Origin: Dipetalonema caudispina
Taxonomy: Eukaryota; Nematoda; Chromadorea; Rhabditida; Onchocercidae
DNA length: 64,000 nucleotides
Direction of reading: 5' to 3'
Assembly: GCA_013365325.1 (NCBI GenBank)
Contig: JABVXV010000032.1
Location: 345,056 to 409,055, forward strand
The notes beneath the pieces were generated by a model that was not told where the DNA came from, did not search any database, and saw only the letters and a list, made by a program, of their open reading frames with translations. Shown here piece after piece: positions 38,066-49,086 of the stretch. Each line of letters opens with the position of its first letter. Within the stretch, counting starts at the first letter, position 1. A program made the position numbers and the translations under genes.

Positions 38066-39649
38066 ATGTTAGCTTCATTAGGGATACGATCGCGTGTGGT
38101 CACTTTAGAGAGCAAATTTTTGCTAAGGTTACTGAAATTGTCAGCTGGGCCAAACAGGCTACCTAATTATCCGTATGGGGAAACCGCGACTGCCCTTAAT
38201 CCGTTCAGTCTGCAGTTCACCACCTCAGCATCCATCTCGAATCCTCTTCCAAATGCGAATATCCTGCACGAAGCAAGGAGGTTTATTCATGTTGCTGAAA
38301 CAGTACGTGCTTGAATCATAGGGTTTGAGGATGTTTTCTTTTTCATAGAGGTGAACTTAACTTTAAGGAAATTACTTTCAAGAAAACTCAGCTATCTTTT
38401 GCATGTTTTACGAATTACAAGTCCTAATGTCCGGGGTTAAGATTGTCTACCATTAAGAAGGCTCTGATGTATTAACAAAGGATCCTGACATTCTCAGTTG
38501 GATAGAAGTTTACAGATCTCTTTACTGTGCCAGCTATATATACATATTCAACGATGCTTTTTAGAGGCACGATATTTCACTTCCTGAAAATGATGAAAAA
38601 CTGAAAAAAGCAGAGGAAGCAGTCCAAAAGGAGCACGGGGTATGGATTAGTTTCTCATCGTTTTCCACTCTAAGCGGGAAGCTCTTGCCGGAAATTCACC
38701 CAGTTATTTTTGTGTTTTGCAGGAGGCGAAACCGACAGGATTATTTGCAAAATTGAAATATTATTTGAAACGCTACTGGTATATCGCTATTCCAATACAC
38801 ATTGCAAACTGTGCCGTTTGGTTTATTGTCCTTTATATCGCTGTCAAAAGGTTTGGTTTCTCTTTTTATTTGCTTTCTGGAAGTATTTAAGACTAAATTC
38901 AAAAAATTGAAACCAGTTACTAGTAAATTAAGTTGGTGATTTCAAACACTTCCAGTGGTCTTGATGTTGTTGCATTGCTGGAGAAGTGCCATGTACCTAA
39001 TTATATTGTTGATAGAGTGAAATCAATTCCTTCGAACGCAGGAGTTGCTGTTGTAGCCTTTCTACTTTACAAGGTATGAGCTTTAACTATCTGTACTGTC
39101 AATAAATTACTTACATTCGCAAAAATCTCTAAACATGCCAAGAAGAAAGAAAGCGTTAGATATTTAAGATTGGGCAATCATGGATGAATAGTTTAATTCG
39201 ACAGCTTTTGTAACATGTTTCTTTCAAAAGATCCATGTAAGTCTTGTATGGCGTCCAGTTGCATCGCAACCGGGAGATGTACTACTTGTATAGTCGGATA
39301 CACTTGTGAGCAGAAAGATTTTTAAAATGATTTTAGCTGTAACATTTCATTACATCACATCGTATACCAGATTATGTTTGTCTGGAAATTATTAGTGAAG
39401 CTCAATTCGGTCTTATTTCAGATTGCTACTCCCCTTCGTTATGCTACTACTTTGTTGTTAATACAGTTTAGTTTCCCCGTTCTTCGGCGACTTGGTATAA
39501 TGACGGCAAAGGAAGTGAAATACAATATGCGATTGAAATATACAAACAAAGTAAGGAAAATAAAACGTCGTTACCAAATAAAGTTTTACCGGATGGGATC
39601 TCTCGGGAATAAAAAACGGCAGAATACCAGTGGATTTAAAAAGTCCTAG
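38066..39649 (+). CDS. FAM210-family (DUF1279) mitochondrial protein
   Basis: FAM210 proteins are mitochondrial membrane proteins; FAM210A is linked to mitochondrial protein synthesis. Five in-phase exons: 38066-38302, 38565-38639, 38723-38850, 38956-39073, 39422-39649, giving 261 residues. The N terminus MLASLGIRSRVVTLESKFLL is rich in Arg/Leu with an amphipathic pattern, as in a presequence. A charged linker (EKLKKAEEAVQKEH) is followed by the DUF1279 core: FAKLKYYLKRYWYIAIPIHI with a first membrane helix, SGLDVVALLEKCHVP, then NAGVAVVAFLLYKIATPLRY and a second hydrophobic segment ending PVLRRLGIM. The C terminus is very basic. A and B members cannot be separated by eye. Same-strand proximity to trap-4 suggests co-transcription. 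Confidence 0.88.
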
Positions 39650-42470
39650 TGAAAGCCGTCGATCGTCTTTGCGAACACTGACATTTATACTGTCATTTGT
39701 TATAACATTTTGTGACCCTTAACACTGTGTACTATCAACTATCAACCTTTTATGGTTCACCTGGTAGGACCAGGAATGCAAATCTCCAGGACTTTTTGAT
39801 TTGCGAGCTTTTATTACGATGTTATTGAAGAGATTCTATCCATAAAATTTAAATGACTTTGAGCTTCAAGACATTTACTGTGTTACTTCCGAAAAATTAC
39901 ATCCTTTACCTCAGAAGGAGTATTTTTTGGATGTATTTGAAACAATGTGTTTGAACTGATATTCGATGACTGTGGTCTGCTAGACTTCAAGGATGAGGTC
40001 AAATGAGCACTGGGTTGCTCGCAAAATACTCGTGTTTGCTTGAATATAAGTGGTCTTTGTATACTACGATAGATCACTATTTATAACATCGTTCACGTAA
40101 TGTGCAACATACTTCCCGACTTGATCTGTCAGTACGTTTATCCATTTTTCAATTTATAAATTAGAAATCTAAGATTTGATGAGAACGACCGAAGTGGATA
40201 TTTACAAGAGTTAAAAAGTGAAACTCTTGGAAGGCGGAATGGTCGATTACTTCGCTAAGAACAATCAGGATGAAACTGCTGTAATTATTCGAAAGTATGG
40301 TGTAGGGATACAAAATTCAAAAAGTTATGAATTAGAAGTGATAAAACACTTCAGTAAAAGTTTACACCATTAATGCACCTGTTAAGTGGGAACAAAGATT
40401 TCTTTAAGATAACTGCTCCAAAAATGAACTGAATGCAGATTGCAGGTGCTTATCAATTCAACATCCACTGTAGAGATAAAAGCATAATAGACTGCAAGGT
40501 TCGGATGAAAAAAAGTTCAGTGCGTGTGAAAGAATTACTTCAAAGCGTTCGAAACAGCGAAGTTTATTACTGCAAATGTTAGAGAAACGTGCTCTGATGA
40601 ATTTTTTTTTTTTGCATTAGAAGCATACAAGAGAATCTTCATGTTAAAAGTTTGTCCTGAATCCTTTACAATAACTGGTCGAGGAAGCCTGATTTCCTGA
40701 CTTGTTCTGAACCAAGACGATTGTTACGGCTAGAATTATGCGTATTACGTGTCGGTAAGAACAAGAATTGAGCTTGTAAATGCATTTAAAATGACGTTGT
40801 AGGCGAACAGAGTAGTTAATGAAACGGATGAAATAACTTTGCTTTGAAAAGTTTCAAGGAATTGGTTTGTTTCCAAGCTGACGAGGATATGACTTAAGAT
40901 GGGAGCCAGGATCAATTTGAAATTAGCTAAAGAAGAGCATCTACAGGGAAATATTGTTTTTGTTGCTTGCTTTAATATATTAAAGGAGCAGATGTAGTTC
41001 TTATAACAACGGTCGTATACACAAATCACAGTTCCACGTTTGACTAAGATTTGGAGATAATAGCAATAACAACAAAATTAATATGACTGAACTACATCAG
41101 TGTCATCTTTCAGAATGAACAGGCGCTTGTTTCAGAAAACCAATTCGGAAATACTGGCATCGTTCCTCCTTTGATTTTGTTAAGTAGTAGACAGGTACTG
41201 ACGTCTTTTGGGGATTATTAGCCGTACAGAGACATGAGACATCTGAAATGATAGGTACGTGACGTTACTCGGAATCGTCCACGGTTATGATTTACTGCTT
41301 TGCATGAGAGAAAACCTTTAATTTCGTCTCTTTCCATTTCGAGGTAGTTATAACGAAGGTTAAGGGAAGACGTTTCAGAACGCAACATTGGCGGTGAGAT
41401 TTAGACCGTTTCGTCAAATTTCGCGCTGAAGTTGACGTAGTTGGATGAAATCAACGTGAGCAATGGTCGCGTATGAACGACGTCACTTGGCATTTGCCAT
41501 TGGTTTTGAACATATTCCCGAGGCGGTATTGTTAAGTGCGGAGATTTGGTCATTTTGGAAGGCATATATACAAAGTGGGTGATGATAGGAAACAGTAACT
41601 TCTTTGTTGGGTGTTATAGAAGCATTTCTTTTCGAGTGCAGAGGTTCGAGAGGATGGCCTAGACCTGAAGGTTTTCCTTGAAGAAAGGCACTGTGAGCTG
41701 GGAAGCTCGATTTCGGAATACGTTATAACGACGAAGTTCGACTGTTGAAACTGAGCGAGATTATGTGCATCTGCGAGTGAGTGACTTTATGCGAAGATTT
41801 ACAAGAGTCGAAAGTATATGGGGTTTTCAAATCACATATACCAAATACAGGAAACAGCATGAAAACCTCAACTAATAGTTTTAAATCGAGGTGCAATGAA
41901 ATTGAACTGATATCTATATATGGATTCACAGAATTTGTCCGTCCAACCTTGTGGTGCTTCGTTAATTGTTCGACAACCATTGTCACGTAAGTTCCTATGT
42001 CTCTTTAGGTATACTGGAAAGAAATAATGATGAAACCTGTAAACGGAAATCCTTGAAGCACATTGCTATAGAGAATTTCACATGGGTTTACTTCGTGAAG
42101 TACAACAATCGAATTCTTCGCTGTTTCGTGAACGAGTCATAAATGTTCCGCAGTCGCAGTCAACATACCGATATCTTTTTGATTATTTCTACTAAAATTG
42201 CAAAACTGTAACCCGCTGTGTAAATCCTTCTAATTATGATGAATGAGAATCCATTGGAATTTGTTAGATTAGACTTAAAAATATGGACAGAGTTGAACCA
42301 AGACTAAGCATCCAAATTTTGCAAACATCAGACAAAAAATATTCGATGTATTGAATTTACTGAAGCTACCGGTAGTTATGTAGTCAAGAACATTTCAATA
42401 AGGAAAGGATGCAGGAAAATGCAACAAGCATACGCAGGAAGATTCTAAAATTTAATAGAATGTAACAATA
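39650..42470. other. Spacer between convergent FAM210 and ZNF593 genes
   Basis: 2.8 kb holding both 3' UTRs. A part around 41340-41780 is less AT-rich, and short open frames appear on both strands (for example 41781-41990 +, 41723-41986 minus, 40745-41029 minus). None has recognisable motifs. The patch could be the remains of a degraded element, but I cannot assign one. Confidence 0.4.
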
Positions 42471-43140
42471 TCAAACAGAAGTTGTAGTTTTTAATCCAAC
42501 AGATTCTTCAGCTTCACGTTGCGTATACGCTGGCTCTCGTAATCGCTTTAGTCGCTGTCGATGAACTTGAAAAGAAATCATTCTCATTAAGATGTTGTGA
42601 TTTCCAGAGTTCGGAAATCCTGCAACCTCACTTATACAAACCTCCTTTTGTTTAGAGAATGTGAGACAAAAATTTTTAAAACGACTGAAAACAACAATAC
42701 CTTTACTTGACCTGTGACTGTGAAGAGATTTCTCATCAATAAAATACCGAGCACATTCTATACAGTAGAACTGTCCATTACCTGAACATATCTTGAAAAT
42801 ATGCACGTGTGAAGTATTAAACTCGTGTATTTGATAACTTGGCAACTTCCTCAAAAAAGTGTTGCGGAGAATCCAAGGTACAAAGATGGGGAAGTCCCAT
42901 GTTTTGCACTGTTAGCTTAAACTTAACTTTTATTTCTTTTGTAACAATTAAATCTGAAGGATCAAGCAGTTATAGATAACGAAGCTAAGATGGAGAATCA
43001 CCTGGCAAATCGAGATCAAAGTCTATTTGCTGAGTTGTGGAACATCGTCGCTTCTCTGACTTCATCTCCTCAATAATCTGATCCATATCTTTCCCCTTTC
43101 TCTTCCTTGTTTTATTCGAGGTTGTATGCTTCTTCGGCAT
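42471..43140 (-). CDS. ZNF593: ZNF593/Bud20-type C2H2 zinc finger protein
   Basis: A small nucleolar/nuclear protein. Yeast Bud20 is a shuttling factor needed for pre-60S ribosome export. Three in-phase exons: 43002-43140, 42701-42781, 42471-42565, giving 104 residues. The Lys/Arg-rich start ([18 protein letters not shown]) and acidic-helical linker lead to DFDLPG-type sequence and one finger: [17 protein letters not shown], then RSSKVH across the second intron, giving the C-x2-C...H-x5-H pattern of the family. [20 protein letters not shown] after it is also diagnostic (YxQxEAE). The end KTTTSV lacks the acidic tail seen in some homologs. A TATACAG acceptor ends two bases before the ATG, suggesting trans-splicing. 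It is divergently arranged with the COA1-like gene. Confidence 0.92.
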
Positions 43141-43439
43141 CCTGTATATCCCTGACGTAAATAACGATCAACACGAAGACAGACAAGTACTCTAAATCTC
43201 CGTTGCGGGATCCTTAATTTGCATGCAACAACACCTGTAACCTTTTGGTGGTTTTTCTCGGAGAGGAAGAGGTCGATACTTGCAAGAATAGGAGGTTGGG
43301 GAGGTTATTTGTGCATGTTATGTTTTTGTTGTTTGTGATGTAACGAGGACATTGCCATAATGAATTAAGTTAAATAACCATTCATTACTTCCATCCTTTT
43401 CAATTTAATTAATTTCAAGACTTCTCTCTAGCCAGATAT
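43141..43439. promoter_or_regulatory. Bidirectional promoter between ZNF593 and COA1-like genes
   Basis: 299 bases separate the two divergent start codons. AG acceptors lie at both ends (TATACAG next to the ZNF593 ATG; CTCTCTAG about 10 bases before the COA1-like ATG). No TATA box stands out. Promoter function is inferred from layout. Confidence 0.45.
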
Positions 43440-44517
43440 ATGCCATCTAATGGCAGGTATCTTACGGTAACGAATGTCGCTATTGGTGGAGCTGGCATCC
43501 TAATCTGTCAGCTTGTATATATTCATATGCATTTGCAGAAGAAAATCCAGGCAAAAATTCGGGAATTCTCTCATTACAAGTAAGAAAGTCTATTGATAAG
43601 TTACTTATTTAAATTGTCTAGTGTATTTCAAAAGCTCTCGTCTCTATATGAATAGGAATTTTAGAAAAAGTAGTTGAAATCTCAGCAGGGTTAAGATTAT
43701 CGTCAATATCACTGGCCACTGTATGCTGCAGGTGACTACGTTTCAGTGTGCGAATTCTTGTAACAAATGTGACAATCAATATAACTTATTATATAGCTAT
43801 TATGACGGTGGGTCATTTCTTACTGTAAGGGTTTGGTTCTTCTACCTGCATTGGCAAGTACTAACGGCTTATAAAAGAGATTTCGGAATTGGTTTTACTT
43901 TTGAACTTTCGTTCATCTGTCAGTTCTGTCTTGTCAGTTAAATTATTATAGAGGTGCTTTCACAGTGTTATCGAAGCACAGGAAAGCAATCGAATTTTTG
44001 GGACTTCCACTTACTGTTGGTGAAGTTGATTTAGTGGACAGGAAAAGGAATTACATTGATGAACGGAAGTCTGAGGTGAGTGTAAGTTAATAAAAACTCC
44101 TGTCTTCTTATATTTTCCCATAAGAGAACCGAACTGAAATGAATTGGATTAGATTGAGTTAAACGAACAGAAGCAATTCACAACATTCATTTTTTTGGCT
44201 TAATGAAATATTGGACATACTCAATTTTGACAATATGATTTTAAGTTTTACAAATAAGTTAGCTTATACTGCTTCAGTTGCGAATCCCCATTTGTGGAGA
44301 ACGTGATGGTGGAATAATGGTAGTTCGAGCGGAACGTGATGAAGATGATAAAGACTTTGCAACGGTGCAAATTGAGCTTGAGCTCGATGAAGCGGGACAT
44401 AATATTATCATTTATGATAATGGGAAGTGGTCTGGAAGTTTAGTCCTTCTGAACAATTCTAATGATATCTGTTCTATTTTACCTCCCAGTCAGTTTTGTT
44501 GTCATTTCAAGAGTTGA
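43440..44517 (+). CDS. COA1: COA1-like cytochrome c oxidase assembly factor
   Basis: COA1 (MITRAC15) is an inner-mitochondrial-membrane protein with a Tim21-like domain that aids early complex IV and complex I assembly. Three in-phase exons: 43440-43579, 43952-44075, 44278-44517, giving 167 residues. A single membrane segment (VAIGGAGILICQLVYIH) near the N terminus is followed by basic residues. The domain shows the family pattern: HRKAIEFLGLPLTVGEVDLV (cf. EALGPPL), RNYIDERKSELRIPICGERD (cf. NFVD...AKLKIPVSGSK), then FATVQIELELDEAGHNIIIY. The last 30 residues after NGKW are low in charge and may be 3' read-through if a further intron exists. The assignment is by motif order, since COA1 proteins diverge quickly. 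AATAAA at 44968 may end the transcript. Confidence 0.75.
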
Positions 44518-44726
44518 CAAACTTTCCAGTTGCAATTTTGCTTTCGAAATCCGCTGTCCTGAATTTTTTTCGATCTATTATTTGGAGTGGGAAAACTGCT
44601 TTTTAAACTATCTCGATTGCAGCTAGAACTTATTAAATACATAAGATAAAATCGAGTAAAAATTGTCCTGAATCTGGTCAAAATTCAAGAACCATATTCC
44701 GGCTACTTTTGTTCTAGAATAACACG

Positions 44727-44728
<2 letters not shown>

Positions 44729-44757
<29 letters not shown>
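44729..44757. repeat. T29 homopolymer tract
   Basis: Uninterrupted T run in the probable 3' UTR of the COA1-like gene. Confidence 0.9.
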
Positions 44758-44967
44758 CAACGGCGTTGTATCCAGAAGTATTTTTGTGATCATTTTTATC
44801 CGCTTAGAGTAATAGTGTAAATCAAGTGAATGTCTTTGCACTTTTTTTCCAGGTTTTGGCTTAATGCGGCAATGTCTAAAATGTTGTCGTCAAGAATTTC
44901 TGTTCTTTGAATTTAGCTCGTATTTTTTGTTATATATTTTGTTTAACGAATTTTTGTTAAAACCTTA

Positions 44968-44973
44968 AATAAA
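44968..44973 (+). terminator. Candidate poly(A) signal of the COA1-like gene
   Basis: AATAAA about 450 bases after the stop; no other + strand gene lies between. Confidence 0.45.
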
Positions 44974-45097
44974 GTACTTCAGAAGTAAGCTGAGATTTAT
45001 TGTTTCTTGGAAGTTCCACGGAAGCTGTCGTAAATTAGATATAAGTTGCTCTTCAATATTTCCTAGCAAAATATGGGTTTGATCAGTACATTAATAC

Positions 45098-45246
45098 TAT
45101 GAATGTATGAGAGAAGATTGAAATGATTCTTATTCGGTGAAATTCGAAATCTGAAGTTCCACAAGTGGAAAGCTCAGGATGTGGGACTTCAGATTTTGAA
45201 CTCTTCCGGATAAGAACCATCTCAATAATGATCTCATTATATTCCA
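45098..45246. repeat. Long imperfect inverted repeat (foldback)
   Basis: Arms 45120-45163 and 45180-45223 pair over 44 positions with only a handful of mismatches (for example TTCGAAATCTGAAGTTCCAC against the reverse complement TTCAAAATCTGAAGTCCCAC), around a 16-base loop. Weaker pairing continues outward about 20 bases on each side. The structure could be a short foldback transposon (MITE-like) or a hairpin RNA precursor. No terminal target-site duplication was identified. Confidence 0.7.
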
Positions 45247-46153
45247 GAGAAAATAAAGCATGTATTCTCTGATATCTCTTGCCCTTATTTCCAAGTAGTA
45301 AACGGTTTTCTGGCGGTAAGTATACTCTAGATTGAATAATAATAAATTCCACCCTTATCCAGATTAATTAAGCGGTTGTGGTTTGCAATTCCATAAACAA
45401 AGAAGTGAGTGAACTTCGGCTGAAATATTGGGGAGTTGAAAGCATCAAAACGTTATAGCAAAGGTGTTGGTTCTTTCGCGGTGATCATTTACGTTCGATT
45501 TTGAGTAGTCTGCTGAAAATGTTTCCCGTTTTCTAGCGTGTACTTCCGATTAAAGTGATTATGAATAGTTCGAATACTTATTTTAGCAACTGAATGCATA
45601 ACCTGTTCAGTTTTACCGAGAAGTAACAATTTTTGACTGATGGTATAATTTATTCAATACACTTCCATACTCACACGGATTCCGTTATACCCGGTGGTGC
45701 CACTATGGTTACAACAAGGAAGTTTTCACTGTCTCGGTACATGTGTTGCAGTGTGCTGAAATAGAAAATGAGGCTTTTATTCTGTGCACTTTATATCATT
45801 CTTATCAGCAAATATGCAGTGTTGCTAGTTTTCTAAAATATGTATAGAATCTAGGGAAAGGGATTAAAACACACTTTGTTCAAGAGTGGTCACTATGTAG
45901 CTTACAGTATATTATATTTTTAAATCTTGGGATTCCATTCTCAAACATATGCAACTTTCTCTTTAAATATGTTTCATACAAGTATATAGGTTTAAGTGTA
46001 TCTATGAGAAAACATTTATGACTACACTTTTGGATGATCCTTAGTACTATAATTATGTCCTGGTTTCATTTTTCAATCTATTATCTCATCGCTTATTATC
46101 TATGTTTATGTTTGCATCCAAAATTTTCAGAAACAAATAATCTTTTGAAGTCA

Positions 46154-49086
46154 ATGTGGATGAAGAGTACTCTTTTATCACTGAAAAATATGCAGTGGCC
46201 TTCATGGTTGCAGCCATACGTTGAAGTTTTACTATTATGGATTTCATGGGCAATTGATTATGTTGACTGGGATTATTTGGAGGTGCGCTGGAATATCCTA
46301 TATTCTAGAATCTTGAGTTTTCTGCAATTTTTGGATTTTGATAAAAAAAGAAACCGAATATTCCCAGCATTTTCATTTCCAGAGTGAAAGTTGAACACCT
46401 CATTTTTCAGATTTTTTATCTTGAGTGCTGATACGGAATTTCCTTTTCATTTGAAATGCATATGAATTGGCTTCTTTAAAGATAAATGCCAGTTTTTCAG
46501 TATCTTACTTGGCTCTTCCTGCCACTGTTAGTCGCTTTCGTATTACCAGTTCTTCTTCTACTTTTTATATACGGTTGTGTCATTTTTCTTCATATTTATG
46601 GTTTACGGAACCGTATTCGAGAGGCTTACGCTAGTAGTTTGTGGGATGGTGCGCGCATCAGTATTGCATCGTTCTGGGATGCAGTAGGATATGTGTGGCA
46701 CGGTAAATTACTGAAAATATGTTTATAGAAAACTTTATTTTTCTGCAGTGGTTAAATGAATAAGAGCAATATTGGAGTGAATATCATTCACTCATTAAGT
46801 ATGTAAATAGCCGTATGTAGATAAATTTTCCATTAGTAGTCTTGATTACCATTTGATAATAAGTAATTGAGATATATCTCTTTTTTTTGTTTCGTATAAT
46901 TTGTGGTTCAGCAGACCTGAAGTCATTTTCTGTGATAGAGCACTTGATATAGAAGCCCACAAATTAGCAAAAGTGGAGTCCGTTTAAGTCAAATATAGTC
47001 TATAATGAGTAATTTATTTTTACAGGTTATGAAATAAAAGGTTTGGAAAATGTGCCTAATGAAGGTTCTGCTCTTTTTGTATATTACCACGGAACTTTAC
47101 CAATAGATGTATATTATGTTATTGCGAAATGTATGCTTCATAAGAAACGCACTCTTCACTGTGTTGGTGATAAATTCATCTTCAAAATGCCCGGTATTTT
47201 ATTTGTTTCTCATTTTCTTCCTCCTGGTCAGAAAGAAAGAAGGAAAGAATGTCCTTACAATTTTCCGTTCCTTTCACTACTTTTTACTTTATTGCAGCAA
47301 AAATCATGATAAGTGGTAAGTCCTAATCGATCTCTATGAACTTAATCTTAATTTGATATATTTACAATCTAGTGCACATTTTTCAGGATGGGGAATGATT
47401 TGTAAGGTGTTTTACATAACTCCTGGAACGGTAGATGATTGTATGGCACGGTTGAAGGACGGCCATTTGCTGTGCATTGCTCCCGGTGGTGTTCGTGAAG
47501 CCTTGTTTTCTGACCCCACTCGTTATAACATTATGTGGGCTCGTCGTTTGGGCTTTGCTAAAGTCATCATTGGTTGTCCAGGAACGGTTAGCTTTTAGGT
47601 CCTGCTTAAGTAAAATTCCAAAAATTTTCCTGAAGAAATGAAGTCCAGCAGCATTTAATTGAAGGAATGGGATTGAAGTTTCTCAAATAAATGCGAATAT
47701 CCTGTTTTTTTTTTTTTTTTTTTTTTTTTTTTGTGTTCACTCTTACCCTTTTATTACACTGTTTTAGCCTGTAATTCCGATGTTTACTGAAAATTGTCGT
47801 GATGCTTTCCGTACTCCGCGTTGTGGACGAAGTAAGGATTTACCTAATTTTACCTATTTCAAGTTAATCGTTTATTGAGCCTTCTTTGGGCATGTACTAA
47901 GCCCTGGTTACATTGGTAGTCGGTAATTCCTATGCATTTCAGAAATTTTCCGATGGATTTATGAAAAAACGCGACTACCACTTTGCCCAGTATACGGTGG
48001 TTTCCCGGTTAAAATGATGTATGTTTCCAGAGTTTAATGATGTTTGTTGTTGTGTTGAGCTTTCTCCTCGCAAGCTTACCAGTGGACGTTAGTGCAGACC
48101 TGTAAATGATTTTAGTGGCCTATTTTTTAGCTATGTAACGATTTTCCAGTTTATACCGTGGTCAGTCTACATTTGGTATACTTTTTTCTGCTTAGCTTGA
48201 GTTTTGTTTTCATAATGCATTCATTCCGCATCCATTTCCAGAACACATCTGGGCAGACCTCTTTATTTTTCTTCCGAAATGAATCCAGAAGACGTCAAAA
48301 AAACTGTGAAAGAAGAGGTACATGATTTAATTAGAGAGCATCAACGATTACCTGGAAGTATATTGCGCGGAATCATGCAAAGGTATGTTTCTTCTGTTGG
48401 TTTTGAAAATTTTATTAAATTTTTGCTAAGTTAGCACACATACACTCTCATGCACGCACACATACATACACATAAGTAATATATACAAACAAATATATGT
48501 GTATATAGGATTTGTATCATACTTAAGTGGTAAGTAATTTACGAGGTATTCCGTAACTGCTTTAATACTTATCAGGGACAATATTTTCAATATATTTGAC
48601 TGCAGCAGAAATTCTTGATTTTCTCCACTTTCTTGCATTAAACAGGACCATTTGTTGTTTCAGTGCGTATATTTGTACCAGTCCTGGTCATTCATTTCAC
48701 CTTATGGAGCAGTGTTGCTAAAACGTGGAATTTTTTTGGTTAACTTATAACAGAAAGGAAAATCTTAACTTCATAGTGTGCTCAAGGAGTTATATATTGA
48801 AATATTAACCTGTACCACACAAAAATCTATCTTTTACATATGTTAAATGTCGTGGGATTTAAAGAATTATTTTACTTTTTTATGTAAATTTTACAACATT
48901 TGTAGGTTTTATGACAAGCGGCGCTGTAAGCAGGATGTGCTATTAGAAGAAATAACTTGTAATAATCTGTGCTCAAATAACATTACTCACCGCGACAGCA
49001 TTGCTTCCTCAGAATCCGGTCAAATGTCATCGCCAGACATTTTGATTTCTCATGGAGATGATGGAGTATCGCTCAATATCAACTGA
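46154..49086 (+). CDS. TMEM68: TMEM68-type membrane acyltransferase
   Basis: Mammalian TMEM68 is an ER acyltransferase of the lysophospholipid acyltransferase fold that makes triacylglycerol and ether lipids. Eight in-phase exons: 46154-46282, 46501-46702, 47026-47193, 47387-47586, 47768-47831, 47943-48018, 48242-48382, 48906-49086, giving 386 residues. Two hydrophobic segments (VEVLLLWISWAIDYV; LLVAFVLPVLLLLFIYG) precede REAYASSLWDGARISIA, a TMEM68 hallmark. Motif I is YYHGTLPIDVYY, the glycerol-phosphate-binding region is IAPGGVREALFSD, and VIPMFTENCRDAF and PVYGGFPVKM follow. The tail EVHDLIREHQRLPGSILRGI matches the family. About 55 extra residues (Cys/Asn/Ser-rich) extend beyond the usual end. 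A TTTTCAG acceptor 23 bases upstream suggests trans-splicing at this start. Confidence 0.93.
47705..47732. repeat. T28 tract in a TMEM68 intron
   Basis: Uninterrupted T run within the intron 47587-47767. Confidence 0.9.
48434..48509. repeat. CA/TA simple repeat in the last TMEM68 intron
   Basis: Mixed CACA/CATA then TATA-rich microsatellite-like tract. Confidence 0.75.

Larger units (their letters stand above)
44518..46153. other. Spacer between COA1-like and TMEM68 genes, with a long foldback
   Basis: Contains the COA1-like 3' UTR with a T29 tract (44729-44757) and AATAAA (44968-44973), a long inverted repeat at 45098-45246 (separate entry), and the TMEM68 5' region ending in TTTTCAG at 46124-46130, 23 bases before the ATG. 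No gene seen. Confidence 0.5.

Noticed and set aside
41340..41780. Less AT-rich patch suspected to be a degraded retrotransposon
   Set aside because: Short frames such as VKCGDLVILEG faintly resemble a Pao/BEL integrase tail, but stops interrupt them and no reverse transcriptase or terminal repeats were found.
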